The notes beneath the pieces were generated by a model. The model had not been told where the DNA came from and did no database searches. It saw only the letters and a list, made by a program, of their open reading frames with translations. Positions 34,321 to 43,243 of a stretch of 64,000 bases of DNA are shown in pieces. The stretch lies in contig DLHG01000009.1 of NCBI GenBank assembly GCA_002483105.1, positions 139,598 to 203,597 of the forward strand. The letters run 5' to 3'. The position numbers were made by a program, and so were the translations under genes. Position 1 is the first letter of the stretch. Each line of letters begins with the position of its first letter. The stretch comes from Bacteroidetes bacterium UBA7674. Its GTDB lineage: Bacteria > Bacteroidota > Bacteroidia > Chitinophagales > Chitinophagaceae.

Positions 34321-35030
34321 TAGGTGTGCACCAGCTCACAAAGTCTTTCGGTAAATTCAAGGCATTGGATAGCATATCCTTACAGCTATCAAAGGGACAA
34401 ACCGTTTGCTTGCTGGGCCCTAATGGCTCAGGAAAAACAACGTTGATTAAATCTATACTGGGCTTGGTAATACCGGAAGCAGGTACGATAACAATTGATA
34501 GTCAAGCTGTAAAGAAAGATTGGCAGTATCGTTCAGGTATCGGCTATATGCCACAAATCGGCCGCTACCCGGATAACATGACCATAGAACAGGTAATAGA
34601 CATGATCAAAGAGTTGCGTCCGGAACATACAGTTTATGACGAGGAACTATTTCATGGATTTGGTTTGGATAAATTAAAAGGCAAAACCATGCGCAGCCTT
34701 TCGGGAGGTACACGGCAGAAGGTAAGTGCATGCCTCACGTTTCTTTTTTCGCCCGGTGTATACATCTTAGATGAACCAACGGCCGGCTTAGACCCTGTTG
34801 CCAGTGAGTTGCTGAAAGAAAAGATTGGCCGGGAGCGCACCGCAGGTAAATTGATCCTTGTCACCTCCCATGTGCTTAGTGACCTGGAGGGGATAGCCAG
34901 CCATATTGTCTATCTGCAGGATGGCAAGTTGGTATTTTATAAAAGTGTAGAGGAATTACAGGTCGCAACAGGTGAGCTGAGATTAAATAAAGTTATTGCC
35001 CAGGTAATGAAAGAAGGGCTAAGAGCATAA
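34317..35030 (+). CDS. nosF: NosF ABC-transporter ATPase for CuZ assembly
   Basis: This protein of 237 residues has intact ABC motifs: Walker A GPNGSGKTTL (about residues 35-44), signature LSGGTRQKVSACL (about 127-139), Walker B VYILDEPTAGLDP and H-loop VTSHV. I prefer the ATG at 34317, which overlaps the nosD stop as ATGA, over the ATG at 34308. It pairs with NosY to energise NosD-dependent CuZ biogenesis. Confidence 0.95.
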   Translation: MIGVHQLTKSFGKFKALDSISLQLSKGQTVCLLGPNGSGKTTLIKSILGLVIPEAGTITIDSQAVKKDWQYRSGIGYMPQIGRYPDNMTIEQVIDMIKELRPEHTVYDEELFHGFGLDKLKGKTMRSLSGGTRQKVSACLTFLFSPGVYILDEPTAGLDPVASELLKEKIGRERTAGKLILVTSHVLSDLEGIASHIVYLQDGKLVFYKSVEELQVATGELRLNKVIAQVMKEGLRA

Positions 35031-35038
35031 TACCATAT

Positions 35039-35806
35039 ATGAAGACGATAATAAAATATGTACTGCTTGACTTGTTCAGGAATAAGGTGATCATGGTATA
35101 CACGCTGATTCTTGCAATATTAGCCATAAGTGTGCTCAACCTTGATGATAATGCTTCAAAGGGATTGCTTAGCCTGCTGAATGTCACCTTGCTTTTCGTT
35201 CCTATCATCACGATCCTATTTTCCACAATTTACTTTTTCAATTCCATTGAGTTCATTGAGTTGTTGCTCTCACAACCCATAAAGCGCAGTAAAGTGGTCC
35301 TTGCGGAATACTATGGTGTTGCATTGCCGCTCGCAGCTGCTTATGGCATAGGCATCGGTGTTCCTCTGTTACTGTTGGCGCCGTCAACTGCTGCGGTTAC
35401 ACTGCTCATTACGGGCATCCTTCTTACATTGATATTTTCATCTCTCGCGTTGTTGATATTTGTGAAGTCAAAAGACAAAACAAAGGGGATCGGCGTTGCT
35501 ATCATTACCGTATTGTTCTTTACCCTGTTGTTTGACGGTATGTTACTTGCGTTCATTTATTCCTTTAGCGATTACCCGATAGATAGCGCTGTTGTGGGTA
35601 TCATTGCTTTCAATCCTGTTGACCTAGCGCGGGTGCTCATGTTGTTGCAACTGGATGTAGCCGTATTGATGGGATATTCAGGAGCACTGTTCAAGAAATT
35701 CCTGGGGTCCGCAACAGGTAGTGTTTTTTCTATAGCCTGTCTGCTTTTCTGGGTGGTCGTACCTTTATTGCTGTCTGTGAGGATATTTAATAAAAAGGAT
35801 CTCTAA
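35039..35806 (+). CDS. nosY: NosY ABC-transporter permease
   Basis: This 255-residue membrane protein has six hydrophobic helices and the ABC-2-type layout, with the first helix VIMVYTLILAILAISVL and the motif FFNSIEFIELLLSQPIKRSK after helix 2, typical of NosY. It is the membrane partner of NosF. Its stop codon overlaps the convergent DUF59 gene by 4 bp, so it is the end of the nos operon. Confidence 0.95.
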   Translation: MKTIIKYVLLDLFRNKVIMVYTLILAILAISVLNLDDNASKGLLSLLNVTLLFVPIITILFSTIYFFNSIEFIELLLSQPIKRSKVVLAEYYGVALPLAAAYGIGIGVPLLLLAPSTAAVTLLITGILLTLIFSSLALLIFVKSKDKTKGIGVAIITVLFFTLLFDGMLLAFIYSFSDYPIDSAVVGIIAFNPVDLARVLMLLQLDVAVLMGYSGALFKKFLGSATGSVFSIACLLFWVVVPLLLSVRIFNKKDL

Positions 35807-36132
35807 CTGTCCAGCATTGCCCTTCCGGCCTCACTGATCCTATCATAGTTCCACCTCGGTTCCCAGACTAAATCCACAATTGTGTCAAACCCCGGCATAG
35901 CTTGCTCCACTGCAATCTTCACATGTCCTGTGATTATTCCGCCAAGTGGACAAGAAGGAGTTGATAAAGTCATTTCTAAGCTAATTGTCTTAGATGATTC
36001 TTCTATTTCTATGTTGTAAACAAGCCCCAGGTCAACAATATTGATCCCCAGCTCCGGATCTACTACTTCGTGGAGAGCCATTAAGACCACCATTTTTTCT
36101 TCATATTGTTTATCTGTTATATCGATGATCAT
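35803..36132 (-). CDS. DUF59 / MIP18-like Fe-S assembly factor
   Basis: This 109-residue protein has the DUF59 signature VVDPELGINIVDLGLVYNI (residues about 23-41) and the conserved loop TLSTPSCPLGGII with its cysteine. Such proteins (SufT, PaaD-like) help mature Fe-S proteins. It is the last gene of a minus-strand operon led by RIC, overlapping the preceding gene by 4 bp, so a role in repairing or maturing clusters hit by nitric oxide is a fair inference. Confidence 0.9.
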   Translation of the reverse strand: MIIDITDKQYEEKMVVLMALHEVVDPELGINIVDLGLVYNIEIEESSKTISLEMTLSTPSCPLGGIITGHVKIAVEQAMPGFDTIVDLVWEPRWNYDRISEAGRAMLDS

Positions 36133-37385
36133 TTTCTTCTGAGTTTATTCATGATAAGAAGCACATGGACGCAATACCAACTTGCAGCGATAAGCATGCA
36201 TGAGGCGCCAATATGTATCAGCTTTGTTTGCGATAGCAGTATTCCGCTAAGGAAAGCTGTATAGGAAAACAGATAGATATACATCTGCCAACTTACCCAC
36301 TTTTCATGATACAAATCCTTAGGAAGCATTTCCGGCAGTTCATCACGTTTTGTTATATGCATCCACACTATAAAAGGTAATGTTTTGAAAGTCTGCCCCA
36401 TTATAATAACGCTAATGAAACCTCCGAAAAAAGCAAACCCATAAGCTGTAACAAGTTTAGGCGACACTTCACCTTTTACCAGGAGATTGATAAAGAGTAA
36501 AACAAATGGGATTGACAGGAGGGCCAGGGCTATAAATGTTTGCTTCATTCCTGCATCCAGGTGCTTCTTTATAGCATGTTTATAGCATTGACGTACATAT
36601 ATACCGTAGCTCACCATGCTGGTCATAATAATGGCGGACGGAATAAGCTTCCCCATTAGGCTATTATTCATAAAGCCTTCCAACAGGAAGATGATCAAGC
36701 CAAGGTTAAGACAGTAGTAGATGATATTGAGACATTTTTTGTTTTCATAGCCACTTATTAGAAACATCGGTATGAGTTTGGAACTGACACCGATAATCAA
36801 CTGAAGGAACCATCCTGCCATACCGATTGTGGCGTGTAGCTTAAGGTATTCCAGATGATCACGAGACAGGAATAGTATTCGGAAGTTTACCAGCAAAGTA
36901 AACCCAATAATTGCTGTCACCAATAGCCATAAATGGGCAGACAGCATAAATTCGGTTGCAATATTATCTTTTACTTTTTTTGATGTTCTGAAGATATTGA
37001 TTGCGTGAAGTGCCATTCCTGCTATGACCAGTATGCCACCCAGGTAGATCGTCCATGTTAATGTAAAATTCCAGAAGGAATAGACTAACAGTGGTATTCC
37101 CATGAGCATTAGTGCAAACACATATTGCGGTATCAGTTCGCTATATAGCTTCCGTTCGGTAAGTACCGGCATTAGCTGGTTACTAGCACCAAATATCATT
37201 ATAGTACCCCAGCCAAGGATAAAAAGATGTGTAATAGCCAGCAATTTAGGATTAAAATAGTGACCGGTAAATTCAGTACCCGACACCAGACACAACAATG
37301 CTACTACTACAAAGGAGACTGCTGCCGCTGCATAGTAAGGTAGTATAGTTCTTTTAAGCGGCCTATGTTCATCCGGCGGCATCAT
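36129..37385 (-). CDS. Polytopic NnrS / haem-copper-oxidase-like membrane protein
   Basis: This 418-residue protein has about 12 membrane helices. Two internal repeats carry His and Gly in the helix starts: THLFILGWGTIMIFGASNQL and LHATIGMAGWFLQLIIGVSS. This resembles NnrS-type NO-response proteins and distantly the oxidase subunit I family. Haem or copper binding by these histidines is plausible. It overlaps its neighbours by 4 bp on both sides, in the operon RIC / DUF2249 / this gene / DUF59, which ties it to nitrosative stress. Exact function unknown. Confidence 0.7.
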   Translation of the reverse strand: MMPPDEHRPLKRTILPYYAAAAVSFVVVALLCLVSGTEFTGHYFNPKLLAITHLFILGWGTIMIFGASNQLMPVLTERKLYSELIPQYVFALMLMGIPLLVYSFWNFTLTWTIYLGGILVIAGMALHAINIFRTSKKVKDNIATEFMLSAHLWLLVTAIIGFTLLVNFRILFLSRDHLEYLKLHATIGMAGWFLQLIIGVSSKLIPMFLISGYENKKCLNIIYYCLNLGLIIFLLEGFMNNSLMGKLIPSAIIMTSMVSYGIYVRQCYKHAIKKHLDAGMKQTFIALALLSIPFVLLFINLLVKGEVSPKLVTAYGFAFFGGFISVIIMGQTFKTLPFIVWMHITKRDELPEMLPKDLYHEKWVSWQMYIYLFSYTAFLSGILLSQTKLIHIGASCMLIAASWYCVHVLLIMNKLRRK

Positions 37386-38182
37386 AGTTGTGCGTCTTGT
37401 CTGTATATGATCAAATGGACCTCACTATCTACATGCTTGATCGCATAACTGAATTTTTTTTCTGTGAGCTCTGGTAGCAACATCATCGGTACCTTTTTGT
37501 GGTGTACGAATAATGCCATACCAGTGCCAAGTGCTTCCAGGCTCTTCAGTATCGTCAGCATCGGCTGTGGCATGGGTAGCGTTCGGACATCTACATGGTC
37601 CATTTTGCATTCATAGAGTTTGGCCAGGTTGTCAAATGCCACATTATCTGCAATCACACTAGCTGGCTGGTTCCAGTCCTTGTTGATCTTCTTTATATAA
37701 GTGTGCACCTCATTGTCAGTAACGTGGAAAACGCTCATTTCAAATTTCTTATCTTCCAGTATGCGAATAAGTGGTACCGGTTCAAATGAATTGACAAGAA
37801 GCAATGTTGTTCCTACTTCCATTTTTGAGAGGTTATCCAGTATCTTAAGAAAGGGGTCTTCTCCAATCTCAATGTCAGGACGGACGTCTAGTTTACACTC
37901 AAAATCCGGAGGGGCAATTTCTGGGATTGCTTGTTGTTCTACGGGTATCTGGCTATTGTTATCACATACAAACCCTAATGGCTTGAGGAGTTCAAAGAAA
38001 AGGCTGATATCTACCTTTCCGATCTTAGCTGCCTCTGCAATAGTCACTCTTGATGCAAGCACCTTTCTCAGGAAAGGATTATGAAGCTTTTTAAAATGGG
38101 CATTAATAGACGCTATCGCATCTATCACTTCCGGATTAGCCTTTATCAGGGCAGATATCTTTGTCTGTGGTGTTATTGTCAT
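37382..38182 (-). CDS. DUF1858-DUF2249-DUF2249 protein
   Basis: This is a 266-residue cytoplasmic protein. An N-terminal DUF1858-like helical domain (residues about 1-70: TKISALIKANPEVIDAIASI) is followed by two DUF2249 modules. The first begins LDVRPDIEIGEDPFLKILDN (about residue 99) and the second VDVRTLPMPQPMLTILKSLE (about 190). Each has the D-V/L-R start of the family. DUF2249 proteins occur widely with NO reductases and RIC but have no settled function. It is encoded directly after RIC and before the NnrS-like gene. Confidence 0.88.
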   Translation of the reverse strand: MTITPQTKISALIKANPEVIDAIASINAHFKKLHNPFLRKVLASRVTIAEAAKIGKVDISLFFELLKPLGFVCDNNSQIPVEQQAIPEIAPPDFECKLDVRPDIEIGEDPFLKILDNLSKMEVGTTLLLVNSFEPVPLIRILEDKKFEMSVFHVTDNEVHTYIKKINKDWNQPASVIADNVAFDNLAKLYECKMDHVDVRTLPMPQPMLTILKSLEALGTGMALFVHHKKVPMMLLPELTEKKFSYAIKHVDSEVHLIIYRQDAQL

Positions 38183-38198
38183 AATACGCAGTTTTAAA

Positions 38199-38229
38199 TT
38201 AATGGTGCGGCGTCTTACCGCACCATTAA
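38199..38229 (-). terminator. Hairpin between RIC and the DUF2249 gene
   Basis: A perfect 12 bp stem TTAATGGTGCGG / CCGCACCATTAA with a 7-base loop lies between the two genes. On the minus strand it is followed by TTTAAAAC, a weak T-tract, so it probably attenuates or stabilises rather than fully terminates. Confidence 0.65.
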
Positions 38230-38235
38230 TTAGTA

Positions 38236-39159
38236 CTATTTTATTTCAAGTGCCTTTGCTTTTGGGAACAGTATGTTATTCTCAAGATGTATGTGCTGGA
38301 AAAGATCACTTTCAAATTCCTCTAACTTAAAATAGAGCATTTTTATACTATTACAGGCATTACCAGGCACTGAATAGTCATTTGTTAACCTCCGGATATC
38401 TTTCATTAGGTTACCGACAATGTCATGGTCTCTTTCCATTACATTAATAGGTTCAAATACTGATTCAAATCCAACTTTGACATCTGTGCCGCTTTCCATT
38501 AGCTTGATCGTCGGGAATAGTATCTGCTCTTCTTTCTTCATATGGGTAGTTAATTCGCATTGCACTTCGTTTACCATCTTAGCTATTTCAATAAGGAAAG
38601 GGTTTGACGGGCCGTGATGCTCCGCAACTTTCTGGGACAGATCGTAGATCATAGGCAAATTCTTGTTTACAAAGCCATGATGGACATTCACTATGTAGTC
38701 GACCAGGAACGATGGGGTGAAAGAATTGAAGTCGAGTTGTGCCCCGGCAACTATCTTGTCTGTTTCTTCCAGTTCCTTTTTTACCCTGATCACATCAAGG
38801 CCTTTTTCAATGCAGGCTTCTTCAATACTCTTTTTTCCTCCACAGCAAAAATCGATGCCCAGCCTTTTCAGTAGTTCTGCTTTGCGCATATCCTTTGCAG
38901 CAATTTCTCCCACGGTCTCACTTTTACTGTCGTGTTTTTTTATCTCAACCTCCCATATCTCAGGTCCGTTGGATAGATACGTCCATGAAAAACAGTTACC
39001 TCTTTCGCCCAGTAGCTGGTAATACAGGGGCTTAGGGTCATGATCATTGTGGATGACTACTGCATTACCTGCTGTGATGGAGTCAAAAGCATCGAATATT
39101 GCCGGATGCTTGAGTTTTGGTTCGATCAATGTGACATTAATGAAAACTGGTGTGCTCAT
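38236..39159 (-). CDS. ric: RIC-type di-iron Fe-S cluster repair protein with N-terminal DUF2249
   Basis: This is a 307-residue protein. An N-terminal DUF2249-like domain (residues about 1-72: FDSITAGNAVVIHNDHDPKP) is followed by the ScdA_N/DUF542 domain with LGIDFCCGGKKSIEEAC (about 96-112). The hemerythrin-like di-iron domain covers about 150-305, with His ligands in VNVHHGFV, VAEHHGPS, ELTTHMKKEEQILFP, VMERDHDIVG and FQHIHLENNILFP. RIC (YtfE/ScdA/NorA) restores Fe-S clusters damaged by nitric oxide. The DUF2249 fusion is an elaboration. It starts 11 bp after the upstream membrane-protein gene. Confidence 0.93.
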   Translation of the reverse strand: MSTPVFINVTLIEPKLKHPAIFDAFDSITAGNAVVIHNDHDPKPLYYQLLGERGNCFSWTYLSNGPEIWEVEIKKHDSKSETVGEIAAKDMRKAELLKRLGIDFCCGGKKSIEEACIEKGLDVIRVKKELEETDKIVAGAQLDFNSFTPSFLVDYIVNVHHGFVNKNLPMIYDLSQKVAEHHGPSNPFLIEIAKMVNEVQCELTTHMKKEEQILFPTIKLMESGTDVKVGFESVFEPINVMERDHDIVGNLMKDIRRLTNDYSVPGNACNSIKMLYFKLEEFESDLFQHIHLENNILFPKAKALEIK

Positions 39160-39170
39160 GTTGTTAATTT

Positions 39171-40436
39171 TTATTTTAATGAAATATTTGATATTTGAGA
39201 ATCTACTGAAATAGATTTTGTTCCTTCTTTAAATAGTTTTCCAGCCAGTATCATTAGTGCTCCCACGAGTAGCCATGCTCCTGTAAGCCACAATAGTTTT
39301 GGGAATAATGAATTGCTGATCATAAACATGCCCTCGAGTCCCTGGAACATTAGTATGACTTCGTTGACGATAACTCCGCTACAGAATACCCAGGCCGAGA
39401 TCATACTGTACCTGCGTGTGTCAAGTATTTCCATCTGCATTAAATGCGCCAGAATGTAAAGGGAAACAAACCCTAAAAGTACCATGTGTAAAAAACCGAT
39501 AATGATCGGCCTGTTGCTAAACACCAGCGGCCCTAAAGACGGAATAATGGTCATCGACTGGAAGATCATTTTAAGCAGGAAAGCCACCATGGCGATCACC
39601 CCGATCTGGACTGCCTGTTTTTTTAATCCTGACCTTAGCGTACGCATATTCCACGCAAGACTGAGGAAGTAGATAATACATGCTATCATACAGAAGCAGC
39701 CAATAACGGCAATAATCTTCAACCATAGGTGCGGGTAATGCCAGAGATAAGACAGGAACATGGACGGGATAACGGATGTAACCAACAGCCATGAGAATGT
39801 ATGGAAGCGCCTGAGCGGTTTATCTGAAAGTAAAGGTGCGATCTTGTTAAAGAGCAAAGCAAAGACACTCAGCGAAAAGAAGCCGTTGTATTGCAGGTGC
39901 AGGTAGGTATAGATCGCGTCTTTGTAAAGTATAGTATTCGGTATCCTGTTAGCCAGCATGTAGGCAAGAGTAAATGGCCCCACGGAGGATATTACAAGGA
40001 ATATGAGTGCCGATATGCTGAGTAGCTTAACTGTCCGGGTAGAATGGCTTTTTTTCATATCCCTGCAAAAGACAATAGTGAATGCGTAAGTGATGAATAT
40101 GAATATAGTAGAGAAGGTTATTGAATAAGCTCCGTAGCCCTGGTATAAGAAGCTCAATAGTATCCCGATCGCACATAGCCATATTGATGCCAGCAGGTAG
40201 TTGTATATCTTCCTTTGGGAGTTCTTCGCTGGTAGTAGTTCATATGTCATCAAAGTGAGTAGTGCCAGCGTGATCCAGCCTCCGAACGCGAAATGAGAGT
40301 GCGCGTGCAACACTGATTTGAAGTCCAGGAAGGGAATGGAGAAAAGTATTTTGGAGCGCAAGACCAGTCCCAGTAAGGCTACTATTGATAGATTTACCAG
40401 GCTGATGGTGAGCCATTTGTTCTTATTCGTTTTCAT
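39171..40436 (-). CDS. Second polytopic oxidase/NnrS-like membrane protein
   Basis: This 421-residue protein has about 12 membrane helices. LHAHSHFAFGGWITLALLTL near residue 44 and YLHLQYNGFFSLSVFALLFN near 180 carry the histidines typical of haem-copper oxidase subunit I relatives, and GFLHMVLLGFVSLYILAH is a third. It is not a complete oxidase by motif. It is the first gene of the minus-strand group that continues with RIC, 45 bp downstream of the Rrf2 gene. A role in nitric oxide handling is inferred from neighbours only. Confidence 0.65.
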   Translation of the reverse strand: MKTNKNKWLTISLVNLSIVALLGLVLRSKILFSIPFLDFKSVLHAHSHFAFGGWITLALLTLMTYELLPAKNSQRKIYNYLLASIWLCAIGILLSFLYQGYGAYSITFSTIFIFITYAFTIVFCRDMKKSHSTRTVKLLSISALIFLVISSVGPFTLAYMLANRIPNTILYKDAIYTYLHLQYNGFFSLSVFALLFNKIAPLLSDKPLRRFHTFSWLLVTSVIPSMFLSYLWHYPHLWLKIIAVIGCFCMIACIIYFLSLAWNMRTLRSGLKKQAVQIGVIAMVAFLLKMIFQSMTIIPSLGPLVFSNRPIIIGFLHMVLLGFVSLYILAHLMQMEILDTRRYSMISAWVFCSGVIVNEVILMFQGLEGMFMISNSLFPKLLWLTGAWLLVGALMILAGKLFKEGTKSISVDSQISNISLK

Positions 40437-40481
40437 ATAAAAGATTAAAAGACCTATTTATCCTCTGAACATTCAGAAATT

Positions 40482-40922
40482 TTATTCTTTCAGGCTTTTC
40501 AATACGCTGTCTCCCTTCTTTATCTTCTTGCCCAGTTCGTCAATAGTGGTTTCTTCCAGCATTTTCTTTATCCCGTTTCTGACACATTTGAATTTGTCAT
40601 GGATCGGGCATGGTTCTTTTTCGTTACAATTTTTTAAGCCAAGACCACATCCCGTAAAAAGCGAAGGGCCGTCAATAGCATTAACTACTGATATCAGAGG
40701 TTCACGCAGCTGATCCCTGTTCAAATAGAAACCACCATGAATCCCTTTTTGAGAACTGACCAGTTTGTTCCTGCTCAGCACTTGCAGTATCTTGGCTGTA
40801 TAGTGTTGTGGCGCTTCTATATTCTCGCATATTTCAACAATGCCAACCTTCTGATCCTGTTTGCTTTCTGATGCTATATATATGATCGCCCTGATGGCGT
40901 TTTCGCAGGATTTAGAGAACAT
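40482..40922 (-). CDS. Rrf2-family regulator, NsrR-like
   Basis: This 146-residue regulator has an N-terminal winged helix (CENAIRAIIYIASESKQDQK; HYTAKILQVLSRNKLVSSQK GIHGGF) and three cysteines, in GCGLGLKNCNEKEPCP (about residues 92-107), that would hold an Fe-S cluster as in NsrR and IscR. With nor, RIC and hemerythrin genes around it, NsrR-like NO sensing is the natural reading. It overlaps the hemerythrin gene by 11 bp, so it is made from the norCB transcript. Confidence 0.88.
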   Translation of the reverse strand: MFSKSCENAIRAIIYIASESKQDQKVGIVEICENIEAPQHYTAKILQVLSRNKLVSSQKGIHGGFYLNRDQLREPLISVVNAIDGPSLFTGCGLGLKNCNEKEPCPIHDKFKCVRNGIKKMLEETTIDELGKKIKKGDSVLKSLKE

Positions 40923-41409
40923 GTTTATTTGCTTTTTCCCAGAAGTTATCGTTCCAGATTTGTTCAGTTTTGTGTATTCTACCCGCTATCTCTACTCCCG
41001 CCTTTTCCAGATGTGTTTTATCAGCTAATTGTTCAATAATATTGAACAGGTCGCGTTCCTCAAACCTGATGTGAGCTTCCAGTTCATCCGCGAACGTGCT
41101 GAGTGCTTTGTACGTAGGCTGGCTCCGTATGTTGTCTACCTGACTACTTATGTTCCCGTGCTCCCTGATTGCCCGGACCAGTTTTGGGTTGTCGCCAGGT
41201 AAGAGTGGAAATAGGTACTTTTCTTCATCAAGAAAATGTGCTTCCAGGTGTGTCTCCCAGGAGTACAGAACATATCCACCTATCCTCGCCACATCTAATT
41301 CGTTTTTAATGCCAAATCGTATTTTCCAGCACAACAGCAATCCATCATGATGTTCCCTGGACAGGGGTGCTATTTCCACAGTTCGCTTTATCGGCTTTCT
41401 TGCTTCCAT
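40912..41409 (-). CDS. Hemerythrin-like protein
   Basis: This 165-residue four-helix protein has His/Glu ligands in LSREHHDGLLL, ETHLEAHFLDEEKYLFPLL, AIREHGNI and ELEAHIRFEERDLF, fitting a hemerythrin-type di-iron site. It overlaps norB by 22 bp upstream and the Rrf2 gene by 11 bp downstream, a tightly coupled operon. Probable roles are NO or O2 binding, or iron supply to NorB. Confidence 0.88.
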   Translation of the reverse strand: MEARKPIKRTVEIAPLSREHHDGLLLCWKIRFGIKNELDVARIGGYVLYSWETHLEAHFLDEEKYLFPLLPGDNPKLVRAIREHGNISSQVDNIRSQPTYKALSTFADELEAHIRFEERDLFNIIEQLADKTHLEKAGVEIAGRIHKTEQIWNDNFWEKANKHVL

Positions 41410-42755
41410 AAGTACAGTTTTGAAGGTTTAGAGATGTCAGCGGCGACCCTTTCTCGTTTTAATTGTTTCAATAGAATGAAGGTTATACCACCTAGTCCTA
41501 TCAGCACACCGATTCCCGAATACGAGAAGACTTTCAGAACGGACATAACAGGCCGCATCATTTCCTGGAAAGGTTCTATTTTCAACGCTGTGTGTCTGTA
41601 TCCTTTTACTATTCCCGCGCCAATGAGCGATAGCCAAAAGAGCATCAAACTTCCCTGCGACAGCCAATAGTATTTTATGAATCTTTTTTTTACTTCTTCT
41701 TTTATTGAGTGTATGTTTAGCATGTAGCTGAATGCTGCCAGGAGGATCATGGAGTTGATGCCGATTGTAGCACCCATAGCATGTGCCACGGTAATATGCG
41801 TACCATGTGTATACCTGTTTATCGCAGGCACTGACATGAACAATGCCAGTAGCAAGTTCATAAATACCCAGAACTCTGAAGCAATGATAAACTTGTAAGG
41901 GATCAAATGCCTGAATTTGCTGCGCTCATCCATTTTTTGTCTGAATCCTTGTACGATACTGATGAATATGAGCCACTCAGTCATGCTAACGGCATAGGAT
42001 ACATGCCTTATCCATCCGGCTGATGGTACATTGTAGATATGATGCCCCCAGTTGAACATCAAGTTTGTCAAACCCAGAAAGTAGAAAGCAAATGCTTTTT
42101 TCGACCGGGCAATGGCCGGTTCGTTACTCATCTTGACCATCAGGAGGAGCGCTGTACCGTAGATCATTTGGTTCCATGCGCCGACCATTGAACCGTTCGA
42201 TTTCCATTGAACGGTTATCTCCCTTAAAAATGACTGCCGGAACCAGGGAATATGCCAGAGATTTTGTTCTAAAAATGTTATCAGGAAGAATAGGATACCT
42301 GTTGACCACATCCACACATAAAGCGGTTGCTTTCCGGGTAGTTTTTTCCAATCAGTAAAATACGATACGATAAGTAGCAACCAGGCTGCCAGGAGCGGTA
42401 GGCTCAGTAAAGGAGGGAATTCCCAGTATTCCCGACCTCCGAATTTCTTGAATCCATAGAAAACAAGGATCGTCACTATTGTGATCATCCACAAGTAGAT
42501 AAAGATGCTTTCCAACCTTGACCCGAAAAGTGACGAAAAAAATTCCTTTTTGAAATTCATGACACATATAGTCGCTCCTGAAATTATCCAAAACAGTGCC
42601 ATGGAAACATGTATAGGCCTTAACTGGTAAAAAGGAATATAGTCATTGTATATTTCAGGATAAAGGAACGCCCACGATGCAACCAATCCTATCGCTAGTG
42701 TCCCCAATAACAACGCAAGCGTAAAACCGGTATATATTTTTAGCGTGGTGTTCAT
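41388..42755 (-). CDS. norB: Nitric oxide reductase catalytic subunit
   Basis: This 455-residue protein has 12 membrane helices and belongs to the haem-copper oxidase superfamily. Ligand motifs are RPIHVSMALFW (low-spin haem His), NWGHHIYNVP (FeB histidines) and THITVAHAMGATIGIN near the haem-b3 His. GREYWEFPP after helix 3 is the signature of cytochrome c-dependent NO reductases. It reduces two NO to N2O. norC lies immediately upstream with no gap, and hemerythrin overlaps its end. It feeds N2O to NosZ encoded in the same island. Confidence 0.93.
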   Translation of the reverse strand: MNTTLKIYTGFTLALLLGTLAIGLVASWAFLYPEIYNDYIPFYQLRPIHVSMALFWIISGATICVMNFKKEFFSSLFGSRLESIFIYLWMITIVTILVFYGFKKFGGREYWEFPPLLSLPLLAAWLLLIVSYFTDWKKLPGKQPLYVWMWSTGILFFLITFLEQNLWHIPWFRQSFLREITVQWKSNGSMVGAWNQMIYGTALLLMVKMSNEPAIARSKKAFAFYFLGLTNLMFNWGHHIYNVPSAGWIRHVSYAVSMTEWLIFISIVQGFRQKMDERSKFRHLIPYKFIIASEFWVFMNLLLALFMSVPAINRYTHGTHITVAHAMGATIGINSMILLAAFSYMLNIHSIKEEVKKRFIKYYWLSQGSLMLFWLSLIGAGIVKGYRHTALKIEPFQEMMRPVMSVLKVFSYSGIGVLIGLGGITFILLKQLKRERVAADISKPSKLYLWKQESR

Positions 42756-43160
42756 CTACTTGTCATCTATTATGTAAGTTCCTGTCCAGTGTACTGCTTT
42801 CTCCGGAACGGCTGATCTGCCGCTTTTATCTACCCAGGTAAGAAAGGCGAGCAGGGATTCGATCTCATCATCATTCAAATGATAATTTGGCATCCTTCCC
42901 GTTCCGTACTTTATAAAGCCCTTCATATACTCCGGACCCTTTTCTGATGCTGTATTAGTGAGGTCGGGACCCATATATCCACCTAATCCATATACCTGGT
43001 GGCAACTCTGGCAGTTTTTTGCCTGCCATACATCCCATCCCTTTTTTACTTCTTTATTCAATGCTGTTTCGGCTTTCTTATCACAGTTTGTGTAAACAGA
43101 CGCAGAATAAATAAGGAACGATATAAATAGCACTATCCAGATCTTTTTTGCCATCAGCAT
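42756..43160 (-). CDS. norC: Nitric oxide reductase cytochrome c subunit
   Basis: This 134-residue protein has one N-terminal membrane anchor (IWIVLFISFLIYSASVY) and a class I cytochrome c domain. The haem motif is CQSCH in AKNCQSCHQVYGLGGYMGPD (about residues 50-69), the hallmark NorC sequence, with an axial Met in GRMPNYHLNDDE. It accepts electrons for NorB. An ATG at 43154 is an equally good start. A Crp/Fnr-type site pair lies upstream. Confidence 0.94.
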   Translation of the reverse strand: MLMAKKIWIVLFISFLIYSASVYTNCDKKAETALNKEVKKGWDVWQAKNCQSCHQVYGLGGYMGPDLTNTASEKGPEYMKGFIKYGTGRMPNYHLNDDEIESLLAFLTWVDKSGRSAVPEKAVHWTGTYIIDDK

Positions 43161-43171
43161 TTTGTCTGGTA

Positions 43172-43238
43172 CGAATGTAGAACTGTAAGGGTTCCTAAAC
43201 TATGATCCCGGTTGGATAAAAAGATGATCCTTATCAGG
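43172..43238 (-). promoter_or_regulatory. Crp/Fnr-type sites and promoter of norCB
   Basis: The minus-strand -7 element TACATTCG (43179 to 43172) lies 33.5 bp from the centre of a degenerate site ATGATCCCGGTTGG (43202-43215). A better site, TGATCCTTATCA (43225-43236), lies 22 bp further upstream. The pair may bind two dimers of the activator. Confidence 0.65.
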
Positions 43239-43243
43239 TAAAA

